64,000 nucleotides of DNA from JAHDHW01 sp963793295 (GTDB lineage: Bacteria > Bacteroidota > Bacteroidia > Chitinophagales > Saprospiraceae), in the NCBI GenBank assembly GCA_963793295.1, contig CAWBZX010000037.1, positions 351,320 through 415,319 on the forward strand, in the 5' to 3' direction. The translations under genes were made by a program, and so were the position numbers. The notes beneath the pieces are model-generated. The model searched no databases, was not told the origin of the DNA, and saw only the letters and a program-made list of their open reading frames with translations. Below are positions 16,248-23,471 of this stretch, piece by piece (within the stretch, counting starts at the first letter, position 1; the number at the start of each line of letters is the position of its first letter).

Positions 16248-17057
16248 ATGAACAAACTCCTCGTTCCAACAGATTTTTCAGATAATGCTGAAAATGCTTT
16301 AAATTATGCGATCAATCTGGCTAACCATTTTGAAAGCAAAATATATTTGCTGAGTATCTTTCAGGCCCACAGTCCGGCTGGCAGCATGAAAAATATTGTA
16401 CATTTACTGAAAGAAGAAAATGAAACACAACTTTCCCTTTTAGACAAAAAATACAGAAATACCATACTTCGAGAATCAGGTTTAGAAACTATGACGATTA
16501 ATGGTCAAACGATAAGCACGATTTCAGGCTTTGCTGATAGAAATAATATTGACCTGATTATTATGGGGACCCAGGGATCTTCCGGGTTGAATGAAATATT
16601 CATCGGGAGTACCACCGTTGGTGTGATTAAAAAAGCAAATAAACCAATTCTTGCAATTCCTTGTGGCTATCAATTTAAACCTTTCAAAAAAATTGTTCTC
16701 GCACTGGACGAAAGCGAACCCTTTCCTGAAGAACAAATCAAACCTTTGATTGCACTGGCAAAAAGCTATAAATCCCAAATACTGGTCTATCACATTGCTC
16801 AGCCAGATGATAAGAATGGTGTCAGCCCTTCCATCGACGAATATTTAAAAGGGATGGATTACAGTATCCACGAAAATATCGGAATTTCAAATATTAATGA
16901 AGGGATCAATGATTTTGTAAAAAGAAATGATGCGGATATGCTTTGCATGATTACCAGAAAACGTAGATTTTTAGAAGGAATATTCAATCCAAGCGTTACC
17001 CGAAAAGAAGCATTCAATAGTCCTGTACCGTTGCTTGTTTTGAGAGAGATGAAATAA
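16248..17057 (+). CDS. Tandem-domain universal stress protein
   Basis: A 269-residue protein with two Usp domains. The first (MNKLLVPTDFSDNAENAL) has an intact ATP-binding motif, MGTQGSSGLNEIFIGST. The second (FKKIVLALDESEPFPEEQ) is divergent and short of the motif. It is the last gene of the CBS-Usp-Usp-Usp series (gap 48 bases) and is followed by a 42-base perfect palindrome that probably ends the transcript. Confidence 0.93.
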   Translation: MNKLLVPTDFSDNAENALNYAINLANHFESKIYLLSIFQAHSPAGSMKNIVHLLKEENETQLSLLDKKYRNTILRESGLETMTINGQTISTISGFADRNNIDLIIMGTQGSSGLNEIFIGSTTVGVIKKANKPILAIPCGYQFKPFKKIVLALDESEPFPEEQIKPLIALAKSYKSQILVYHIAQPDDKNGVSPSIDEYLKGMDYSIHENIGISNINEGINDFVKRNDADMLCMITRKRRFLEGIFNPSVTRKEAFNSPVPLLVLREMK

Positions 17058-17144
17058 ATTTCGTTTTTTTACAGCAAATTTTTAACCCTTTTTATTAGAT
17101 ATTATTTTGCTATTTTGATCAAAGTTAGGTAATGTTTTTTATTA

Positions 17145-17186
17145 ATTATTAACTGGTTTTTCGCATGCGAAAAACCAGTTAATAAT
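17145..17186. terminator. 42-base perfect palindrome between convergent genes (probable bidirectional terminator)
   Basis: The left arm 17145-17165 (ATTATTAACTGGTTTTTCGC plus A) is the exact reverse complement of 17166-17186. It has no spacer, and one more A-T pair extends it at each end. It lies between the end of the Usp operon and the end of the repeat lipoprotein gene on the other strand. Such a long perfect hairpin would stop transcription in both directions; it could also cruciform. Confidence 0.7.
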
Positions 17187-17202
17187 TTGTTATTCGGCCG
17201 AT

Positions 17203-18303
17203 TTAGTTTGTTTGTGGTAGCGCTTTAATATGCGCAGAAATTTCAACTCCATACATCGTTGACTCAAGCTTATCTTCAGACATTTTGACCCCCTTAACAT
17301 CATATAGTTGGCCATCTGGTGAAATCGCTTTTACTGCGTAAAAATCCACTCCTTTGCTAATAACCTTTAAGTGTATGATATTCCCGGAACGCCCCATTCC
17401 TTTGACATTCATTTTTTCTCCTTCAGAAGTGATTGCCTTGATGTCATAAATAGTACCATCCTCGCCAATGGCCTTGACAGGTGTATATTTATCATCACTA
17501 ATTAGCATTTTAACCGGTAATTTTTTTCCGCCAACCATAGCCTTGACATCGAAAAGATTTTGTTGATCAGCATCCTGTAAGGCTTTGACATCATAAATAT
17601 TCCCTTTTTTGTCTAAAGCCTTGATATCTATGGCTTTACCTTCATGATTGATTGCTTTAATGTGCCAAATAGAATTAATTCCAACACATCCAGCCTGTGG
17701 CAGTGCTTTAATATGCGCAAAAATTTTAACTCCATACACCGTTGACTCAAGTTTTTCTTCAGACATTTTGACCCCTTTAACATCATTTAGTTGGCCATCA
17801 GGTGAAATTGCTTTTATAGCATAAAAATCTCCTCCTTTACTAATTGCCTTTAAGTGTATGATGTTTCCGGCACGTCTGATTCCTTTGACGTCCATTTTTT
17901 CTCCTTCAGGAGTGATTGCCTTGATGTCATAAATAGTACCATCCTCGCCAATGGCCTTGACCGGTGTATATTTATCATCACTAATTAGCATCTTAACCGG
18001 TAATTTTTTTTCGCCCACTAAGGCCTTGACATCCAGAATATATCGTTGATCAGAATCCTGTATAGCTTTGACATTATAAATATTCCCTTTTTTATCGAAA
18101 GCCTTAACATCCAGAAATTTGCCTTCCGAATTAATTGCTTTGATGTGCCAAATGACCTCTTTGGTCACCTTAGTTTTACCTTGATTCATTTGGGATTTAA
18201 GGGGAGTCGTATTTGAACAACTAAATAATAAAATCAGGAGTCCAAAAACCGTTACAGATCTAAATATTTTGAGCGATAATGTTAAGTTATTCTTGTTTTT
18301 CAT
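17203..18303 (-). CDS. VKAI-repeat lipoprotein with a 161-residue internal duplication
   Basis: A 366-residue protein with a lipoprotein signal (LLFSC, Cys29). The mature part consists of short strand-turn units ending in (V/I)KAI or VKAL, such as GNIYDVKALQDAD, TPVKAIGEDGTIYDIKAI and GNIIHLKAISKGG, repeating about every 18-25 residues. The whole array exists twice, offset by 483 bases (161 codons), and DNA identity is still high (compare 17461 with 17944), so the duplication is fairly recent. A beta-propeller or beta-solenoid is plausible. I know no function. It sits between Usp genes of the stress island and may be co-transcribed with the Usp gene at 18552 upstream of it. Confidence 0.8.
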   Translation of the reverse strand: MKNKNNLTLSLKIFRSVTVFGLLILLFSCSNTTPLKSQMNQGKTKVTKEVIWHIKAINSEGKFLDVKAFDKKGNIYNVKAIQDSDQRYILDVKALVGEKKLPVKMLISDDKYTPVKAIGEDGTIYDIKAITPEGEKMDVKGIRRAGNIIHLKAISKGGDFYAIKAISPDGQLNDVKGVKMSEEKLESTVYGVKIFAHIKALPQAGCVGINSIWHIKAINHEGKAIDIKALDKKGNIYDVKALQDADQQNLFDVKAMVGGKKLPVKMLISDDKYTPVKAIGEDGTIYDIKAITSEGEKMNVKGMGRSGNIIHLKVISKGVDFYAVKAISPDGQLYDVKGVKMSEDKLESTMYGVEISAHIKALPQTN

Positions 18304-18551
18304 GTTTGAAATTTTATTAGTGAATTTTATTAGTTTTTCATTTTCTTGATTGGACCATACAAAAAAAGAATACTAAAAGCATTCTTATTTGGGAAAGTAA
18401 GCACATCGTTATCAATTTCAATGTTTGATCCGACAGATTTAGGGGAGTTTCGCAGTAGCTAAGGATTATAATTTTCTTCAGATAGATCACATTTATTTTT
18501 ATGAAAGGAGGAAGAGAGAGAGCGATTGGAAAAATAAATACCTCACTTAAA

Positions 18552-19385
18552 TTATTCCTTAAAGATCAGCAACGGAATTTGACTACTCAAAGTTAGTTGT
18601 TTGGACACGCTTCTGTGCAGTAATTTTTCTGTAAAACTTCGTTGTGGAAGATACATGGCCAACAAATCAATATCGTGTGTTTTCATAAAGAAATCAAGCC
18701 CTTTTTTAACGGATGTATCACGGATCACCGTAGTATGTTTGAAGTTCTCTTTCTCGACTTCACTATCCGAAGTTTCAATAACTTCTTCTCTTAAGTCAGA
18801 AAAATCCCTTGGTAGAATATTGACATGTACCTGATGAATAGCCGCTCCAAATATACCTGCAAAGTTATCCAGGTATTTAAGCGGTATATCGTCAGCTAAG
18901 AAATCATTGGCAAAGGCAATGTTTTTTGGTTTTACAAACGGAAGCCCTTCCGGAACGATCAAAACGGGCTTCATTGACTTATTAATCAAATTAGTTGAAA
19001 CACTTCCAAAGATATACTCCAAAATATTATGCTTGGCTTTGGTGCCAATTACAATCAAATCGACATCATATTCAGCAGCTGCTGCAATAATTTCTCCCAC
19101 GATATCACCGCATCTGATGGAATTGTGGATGGTTGGTTTTACCTGGGTAGCCGAGGTAGGTAGCGTTGCATGAACACTTGTAAAATTGACAAGTGTCGCC
19201 GCTCGCTTTTTTTCAATTTCCTGCTGCATTAACAGCGATACATCAGGAGAATAGTTATTGGCCACTTTTTGATAAATATTAAGTGTGAAAATTTCAGCAC
19301 GAGTGCTCGCACTTATCTGTAAGGCACTATCAAAACCTGCTTTTGATGCGAGACTAAAATCAATGGGAACCAATATCTTTTTCAT
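18552..19385 (-). CDS. Tandem-domain universal stress protein
   Basis: A 277-residue protein when started at the MKKILVPIDFS methionine (19385). The frame opens 34 codons earlier, but that extension overlaps the promoter and operator DNA. It has two Usp domains. The first carries a degenerate ATP motif, GTKAKHNILEYIFGSVS, in which the second Gly is Ala; the second domain is divergent. The promoter is well defined: a -7 element TAATTTTG (19408 down to 19401) with paired FNR-like dyads upstream. It is divergent from the Hsp20 gene and shares its operator. Confidence 0.92.
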   Translation of the reverse strand: MKKILVPIDFSLASKAGFDSALQISASTRAEIFTLNIYQKVANNYSPDVSLLMQQEIEKKRAATLVNFTSVHATLPTSATQVKPTIHNSIRCGDIVGEIIAAAAEYDVDLIVIGTKAKHNILEYIFGSVSTNLINKSMKPVLIVPEGLPFVKPKNIAFANDFLADDIPLKYLDNFAGIFGAAIHQVHVNILPRDFSDLREEVIETSDSEVEKENFKHTTVIRDTSVKKGLDFFMKTHDIDLLAMYLPQRSFTEKLLHRSVSKQLTLSSQIPLLIFKE

Positions 19386-19400
19386 AAGCATCCGTTTGTT

Positions 19401-19496
19401 CAAAATTAAATATGATATTAGGATATTGGCATGATAAATATCAATCAACCGGTTGATATTTATCATTACTAATTTGTTGTTACTCACTTACCTTTG
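19401..19496. promoter_or_regulatory. Divergent promoters with a shared pair of FNR-like operators (Usp / Hsp20)
   Basis: ATGATAAATATCAA (19431-19444) and TTGATATTTATCAT (19453-19466) are exact inverted copies of each other. Each is a TGAT-N4-ATCA dyad close to the FNR consensus, and the centres are 22 bp apart. Toward Usp, the -7 element TAATTTTG lies at 19408-19401 on the minus strand; toward Hsp20, TACCTTTG lies at 19489-19496. Both match TAnnTTTG exactly, and both are centred 33 bp from the nearer dyad. No -33 TTG is present, as expected for activator-dependent promoters. Confidence 0.85.
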
Positions 19497-19577
19497 AAAT
19501 GTCTGGGGAAAGAGATTAAACCCGGATTTTTAAAATAGATTGTTTAACCCGCCTTTTTTTAAGGCACAAACAACTTT

Positions 19578-20021
19578 ATGATGTCATTGATTAAATGGAG
19601 AAAACCCGATGAATTGTTTCCTGCTTTTAATACCATGATGAACGACTTTTTCCGTGATGATGACTTTTTTGACAGTCGATTCAGGATGATGAGAGCTCCA
19701 GCTATTAATGTTATGGAAACAAATGATGCTTTTAAACTGGAAGTAGCAGCTCCAGGTATGAAAAAGAACGATTTTAAAGTAGAAGTTGAAAACGGTTATT
19801 TAGTGATCAGCTCCGAAACAAAATCTGAAAAGGAAGAAAAAGAAGAAGGTTTCACTCGCAAAGAGTTTAATTTTAGTTCTTTCAAACGTACTTTCTGGTT
19901 ACCTGAAGGTGTTAAGGAAGATAAGATCAAAGCTACCTACAAAGATGGTTTGCTGTATGTTAATCTTCCAAAAGCAGTTGTAAAAAAAGTTGAACCCAAA
20001 AAGAGAATTCCGATTTCTTAA
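19578..20021 (+). CDS. Hsp20 / alpha-crystallin small heat shock protein
   Basis: A 147-residue holdase chaperone. A short N-terminal arm (1-40, with FPAFNTMMNDFFRDDDFFD) precedes the alpha-crystallin domain (about 42-138: PAINVMETNDAFKLEVAAPGMKKNDF, and YKDGLLYVNLPK as the family's GxL signature). The C-terminal IxI anchor is present as IPI at 144-146. Transcription probably starts from the TACCTTTG element at 19489, under the FNR-like dyads shared with the divergent Usp gene. Downstream genes (lipoprotein, two CBS proteins) are close enough to form one operon. Confidence 0.95.
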   Translation: MMSLIKWRKPDELFPAFNTMMNDFFRDDDFFDSRFRMMRAPAINVMETNDAFKLEVAAPGMKKNDFKVEVENGYLVISSETKSEKEEKEEGFTRKEFNFSSFKRTFWLPEGVKEDKIKATYKDGLLYVNLPKAVVKKVEPKKRIPIS

Positions 20022-20099
20022 GGGCAACAAGTTTTAAAAAAATTAAAATTTGTAAATACAAGTGCTGAAACTTTCAGCTTAAATCAAAATTAATGCACC

Positions 20100-20843
20100 A
20101 TGAAATTTCTTTTTCAATACCCGGTTTATTTCACATTAGTTGTTCTGATGTTTTCATGTAATAAGCCTGGTATTAAAAAAGACATGGTGCATTTTGATGA
20201 AGCGTACATTCCAGTGCTTTATTATGTATACAACAGCGAATTGGACAAAGCGTCTAATTCTATGTTTTTATTAGATGCCCGCTGGCAAGAATTCGAAAAT
20301 AAATACCAATATCAGTTTAGCAATGATTTTGATGAACTGGAAAGATTGAGATATATCAATGATTGGTTGGGCGATGCAAAAAACGCTATTTTACGCGATG
20401 ACCAGTATTCGGCATTAATTCAACTTGATCATATCAAGTATGAGATGATGGAAATTCGGCGCAGCTACCACATGGAGTATTTTCTTGACTACTTGTGGGA
20501 TTTTGAAGGAGCGCTGAGTATGTTGTCAGAAGCATCATGCGAAGACAACACCTTAGTTTGCAGTACGGATGAGTTGGTATTTTTGGTTGATGAAACAAAA
20601 TATCTTTGGGAAATTGTAAGGGATGCGAAGCATTTACCTTTTTCAGATAAAACGGACTTAGCACTTTTTGAGCAATATAAAAAAGATGTGAGTGAAAACA
20701 TGAAACTTGTCGAAGCTGAAAAATACAGTTCTTATAAAAATCTTGAAGTAGCTGTCGACGAAACCTTTGTATCCTTTATGAATTTATTGACCCTGTTTGG
20801 AGATTTTGATTCTGCGCAAACTTTTTTCGCGAATAATCTCTGA
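20100..20843 (+). CDS. Hypothetical helical lipoprotein in the stress island
   Basis: A 247-residue protein with a lipoprotein signal (LMFSC, Cys20). The mature part is predicted all-helical, rich in Asp/Glu, Tyr and Leu, with two cysteines close together (EASCEDNTLVC). The pattern resembles four-helix-bundle periplasmic proteins, but no heme motif is present and I do not recognise a family. It lies between Hsp20 (gap 78 bases) and a CBS-pair gene (gap 18 bases), so it is almost certainly co-expressed with them. Confidence 0.8.
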   Translation: MKFLFQYPVYFTLVVLMFSCNKPGIKKDMVHFDEAYIPVLYYVYNSELDKASNSMFLLDARWQEFENKYQYQFSNDFDELERLRYINDWLGDAKNAILRDDQYSALIQLDHIKYEMMEIRRSYHMEYFLDYLWDFEGALSMLSEASCEDNTLVCSTDELVFLVDETKYLWEIVRDAKHLPFSDKTDLALFEQYKKDVSENMKLVEAEKYSSYKNLEVAVDETFVSFMNLLTLFGDFDSAQTFFANNL

Positions 20844-20861
20844 CACTAAAAATTACATATA

Positions 20862-21308
20862 ATGAATATCCAAGCACCAGTATCCGAAATTATGACACGC
20901 AGACTCATTACCGCCCATGCAGATGATCGCATTGTAAAGGTGAAAACCTTATTTGAAGAAAACAATATCCATCATATTCCTGTAGTTGATGAAATCGATC
21001 AGCTTTTGGGAATAATAAGCAAAGAGGATTTTTTAAAACTTTCTTATCATATTTCACTTGACACAGGCGGAATATCATTTTCTGAAAAGTGGTATGATAA
21101 CACCATAGCAAGTGAAATAATGACCAAGTATCCGGTATCGCTGGATAGCGAAGATACAGTTGGTTTGGCAGCAGATATTTTTATGGCCAATAAATTTCAC
21201 GCACTTCCGGTAGTAGAAAATGAGCAACTTGTAGGTATTGTTACTACGCATGACATTCTGTTATTTGCTTTTCAAAATGCTGGAATGACAGAAACAGAAT
21301 CCTTTTAA
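20862..21308 (+). CDS. CBS-pair domain protein
   Basis: A 148-residue protein of two CBS domains (about 6-58 and 86-139) with SEIMTRRLITAHADD and SEIMTKYPVSLDSED starts and IISKEDFL and IVTTHDILLF ends. The linker between them contains a Cys-free insertion of about 25 residues, as in the other two CBS proteins here, so the three are paralogues. It likely senses adenine nucleotides. It follows the lipoprotein gene by 18 bases and precedes another CBS gene by 29. Confidence 0.92.
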   Translation: MNIQAPVSEIMTRRLITAHADDRIVKVKTLFEENNIHHIPVVDEIDQLLGIISKEDFLKLSYHISLDTGGISFSEKWYDNTIASEIMTKYPVSLDSEDTVGLAADIFMANKFHALPVVENEQLVGIVTTHDILLFAFQNAGMTETESF

Positions 21309-21337
21309 AAATTATTCAACCTTTTAAAAATTAAGAC

Positions 21338-21781
21338 ATGGTAAAGAATATAAGTATTAAGGAAATAATGACACGTGAAGTAATGACTGTTTCCCCTAAT
21401 GATAATATGACCGTGGTTGATGAAATTTTTAAAAAGAACAAAATTCATCATTTACCGGTGATTGACGACAAGGGAAAGGTCGTGGGCGTAGTCAGTTCTA
21501 CGGATCATAATAAATTATTAAACACCTTTACTTTTTTTATCAATAAAAAAAGTAAAGATTATAATAAAGCTATCCTTCGATCCATGCTGGTCGAAGATGT
21601 AATGACCAAACATGTCGCTACATTGCAATCTGACTCTACCGTGATGGTAGCTGCCGGTATTTTTAATGAAAACCTTTTCCATGCCATTCCAATAGTAAAT
21701 AATGAAGGAATGTTGGAAGGTATTATTACCACTTTTGATTTGTTAAACTATGCCTATAACAAACCATTAGCCCTCACCTAA
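21338..21781 (+). CDS. CBS-pair domain protein
   Basis: A 147-residue protein of two CBS domains (about 6-60 and 87-140): KEIMTREVMTVSPND to VVSSTDHNK, and EDVMTKHVATLQSDS to IITTFDLLN. It is paralogous to the genes at 13752 and 20862 and is the last gene of the Hsp20 operon, closed by the terminator at 21844. The HHLPVIDDKGKVVGVVSS segment is the usual CBS beta-alpha-beta unit. The partner protein is unknown. Confidence 0.92.
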   Translation: MVKNISIKEIMTREVMTVSPNDNMTVVDEIFKKNKIHHLPVIDDKGKVVGVVSSTDHNKLLNTFTFFINKKSKDYNKAILRSMLVEDVMTKHVATLQSDSTVMVAAGIFNENLFHAIPIVNNEGMLEGIITTFDLLNYAYNKPLALT

Positions 21782-21843
21782 AATTCCGATTGTAACAGAG
21801 CTGTTATAAATAGGAATTAAAACAAATTAGTCGTGATGGTTTG

Positions 21844-21885
21844 CTCTCGATAAAACTGAATAAGTTTTATCGAGAGTTTTTATTT
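21844..21885 (+). terminator. Intrinsic terminator ending the Hsp20-CBS operon
   Basis: CTCTCGATAAAACT (21844-21857) and AGTTTTATCGAGAG (21863-21876) form a perfect 14-bp stem with a 5-base loop, followed by a T-rich run. Because the stem ends with A/T-rich sequence it may also act for the convergent Usp gene. Confidence 0.85.
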
Positions 21886-21955
21886 TAAGTGACGGAAAGA
21901 AATAGCTTATTGTTGATTCCGTCAAACTAATCAGTATTTGAAAAGTTGATTCAAC

Positions 21956-22792
21956 TCAATCTGCGTAATCTATGCTTAAAACTGGAATCTCGGAATGGTT
22001 GACTAGTGCTTCCACTGAACTACCCGTAAAGATCCTTTTAATGGGACGTCTTTCGTGGTTAGAAATTGTGATCAGATCAGCTTTGATATCTTCCGACAAA
22101 TGGCGAACGCCTGCGTCAACATTAAAATCGCGGTAAAAATGTAAATGACATTCCAGTGGGTAGCAATATTTTTTAAATCCTTCCATTGCAGCTTTGGATA
22201 AGGCAAATGGCTGACCAAACCAACTTGAAGTATTGATCATCACCAGGTGGATTTCTGGCTGATCAATTTTTACAAATTCAAGCATTTTTTCAAAAACGGC
22301 TTTGTCACTTAAGTTAAATTCTGATGCGAAAATGACTTTTTTAAAGTCAACGTTCTCGAGTGGATTTTTTATCACCAAAACAGGAGTATGGATTTTTCTA
22401 ACAACTTTCTGTGTATTTGATCCAATGAAATATTCGTTTTTTCCACTTACTCCATGAGACCCCATGACTATGAGATCAATTTGATTCGCTTCACAATAGG
22501 TTTGAATAGCTTCGACTAAAGAACCAAAAACCTGCCTACTGGTAATTTTTTTATGGCTTGCTTTAATACTTTTCTCGAGATCTTTCAAAAGCAGATCTGT
22601 ATTTTTGATTTTCCGTTTGTGAACGGCATCTTCCTCTCCGTGGTTTTGGGTTATTGGCTTTCCTTCAACAAACGATGAACACGAGATGATATGAAGGTTA
22701 GCATTGTGTTTTTTTGCCAACAAGGTTGCCGCATTTACGGCAAAGGTCGCACAAGTTGAAAAATCTGTCGGAACAAGAATATGTTGAATCAT
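21956..22792 (-). CDS. Tandem-domain universal stress protein
   Basis: A 278-residue protein with two Usp domains. The first (MIQHILVPTDFSTCATFAV) carries an intact ATP motif, MGSHGVSGKNEYFIGSN; the second (FKKVIFASEFNLSDKAVF) is divergent. It is the fifth Usp protein of the island. The upstream gene at 22982 is on the same strand 189 bases away, so the Usp gene may be read from the dyad-controlled promoter at 23364 or from its own promoter. I saw no paired dyad directly upstream of it. Confidence 0.92.
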   Translation of the reverse strand: MIQHILVPTDFSTCATFAVNAATLLAKKHNANLHIISCSSFVEGKPITQNHGEEDAVHKRKIKNTDLLLKDLEKSIKASHKKITSRQVFGSLVEAIQTYCEANQIDLIVMGSHGVSGKNEYFIGSNTQKVVRKIHTPVLVIKNPLENVDFKKVIFASEFNLSDKAVFEKMLEFVKIDQPEIHLVMINTSSWFGQPFALSKAAMEGFKKYCYPLECHLHFYRDFNVDAGVRHLSEDIKADLITISNHERRPIKRIFTGSSVEALVNHSEIPVLSIDYAD

Positions 22793-22981
22793 AGTTGGCT
22801 ATTTTAGCGTGGATTTGTTTGAAATCACCTCGCTTACTGGTACAATAAGGATCAAAACAAGATCTTAAAAAAAATGACAACCTTTTGAATAAAGCTGCCA
22901 TTCTTTGAAATACGTTATAAAATTGCCTGCCAGTTTGGATGACAATTTTAAACCTTGGATATCTATTTGGGTCAGAAATTT

Positions 22982-23347
22982 TTATAATTCCTGAGTCACT
23001 GATTTTTCTCCTCTTGAATTTTGTTCTGCTAATGTCCAATCATCCGTTTTGATAGTCTGCAACCAAATGGTTCCGGATTTTCTAAAAACCTGAACATTCA
23101 GCCCATATTTTTCAAAAAACATTCTTTCAAAGGTACCAACTTTGAGGTGTCCGTTAATACTTAAGTCACCCTCTTCATGAGTTGAACTGATTGAACCTAT
23201 TGTCAGGTCTCCATCGATTTTGAGTTGATCTTCAGAACCTTCGCCCTCTTTATGCTCCTTGGCATAAAATTCAAGTTTCAGGTAAGGGAATTTTTGACTG
23301 AATTCTCTTTTAACGTCAAAAAGTGTTTTGTTATCGGTGATTATCAT
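22982..23347 (-). CDS. Small conserved Bacteroidota protein of unknown function
   Basis: A 121-residue acidic cytoplasmic protein: an N-terminal part TLFDVKREFSQKFPYLKLEFY, a charged middle EGEGSEDQLKIDGDLTIGS, and a C-terminal block NVQVFRKSGTIWLQTIKTDDWTLAEQN. I recall similar unnamed proteins in Bacteroidota with the same GxxVQVFRKSGxxWLxTxxTDDWTLxxQN ending. No function is known to me. It has one of the three best-defined promoters of the island (paired dyads plus TATTTTTG), so it is likely a core member of the same regulon. Confidence 0.78.
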   Translation of the reverse strand: MIITDNKTLFDVKREFSQKFPYLKLEFYAKEHKEGEGSEDQLKIDGDLTIGSISSTHEEGDLSINGHLKVGTFERMFFEKYGLNVQVFRKSGTIWLQTIKTDDWTLAEQNSRGEKSVTQEL

Positions 23348-23363
23348 CTTTTTTTTTTATTAT

Positions 23364-23428
23364 CAAAAATAGCAAACTCAAACCTTAAATCCATTGACAG
23401 GAGTCATATATTGAAATGATTTTAATCA
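23364..23428 (-). promoter_or_regulatory. Promoter with paired Crp/Fnr-type operators
   Basis: Reading toward the gene at 23347: dyad TGATTTTAATCA (23417-23428), dyad TGACAGGAGTCA (23395-23406), then the -7 element TATTTTTG (23371 down to 23364). The dyad centres are 22 bp apart, and the nearer one is 33 bp from the centre of the -7 element, identical geometry to the two promoters at 19401-19496. With a start site near 23358 the dyads would sit close to -42 and -64, classical class II activator positions. Confidence 0.85.
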
Positions 23429-23471
23429 CTGAAAAAAATAAAGTTTTCGATAACGTTTTTGAAAGAAGAAA

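Noticed and set aside
17203..18303. Regular DNA repeats that could suggest a CRISPR array
   Set aside because: The repeats are in frame, encode VKAI units within one lipoprotein and have no unique spacers of constant length.
22793..22981. TGACAACC and TGACAATT sequences upstream of the Usp gene at 21956
   Set aside because: They lack the inverted second half-site, so they do not fit the paired dyad code.
22698..23039. 113-codon minus-strand frame between the Usp gene and the small conserved gene
   Set aside because: It overlaps both neighbours in another frame and is rich in Arg, Cys and Phe without pattern; the gap more likely holds a leader or promoter.
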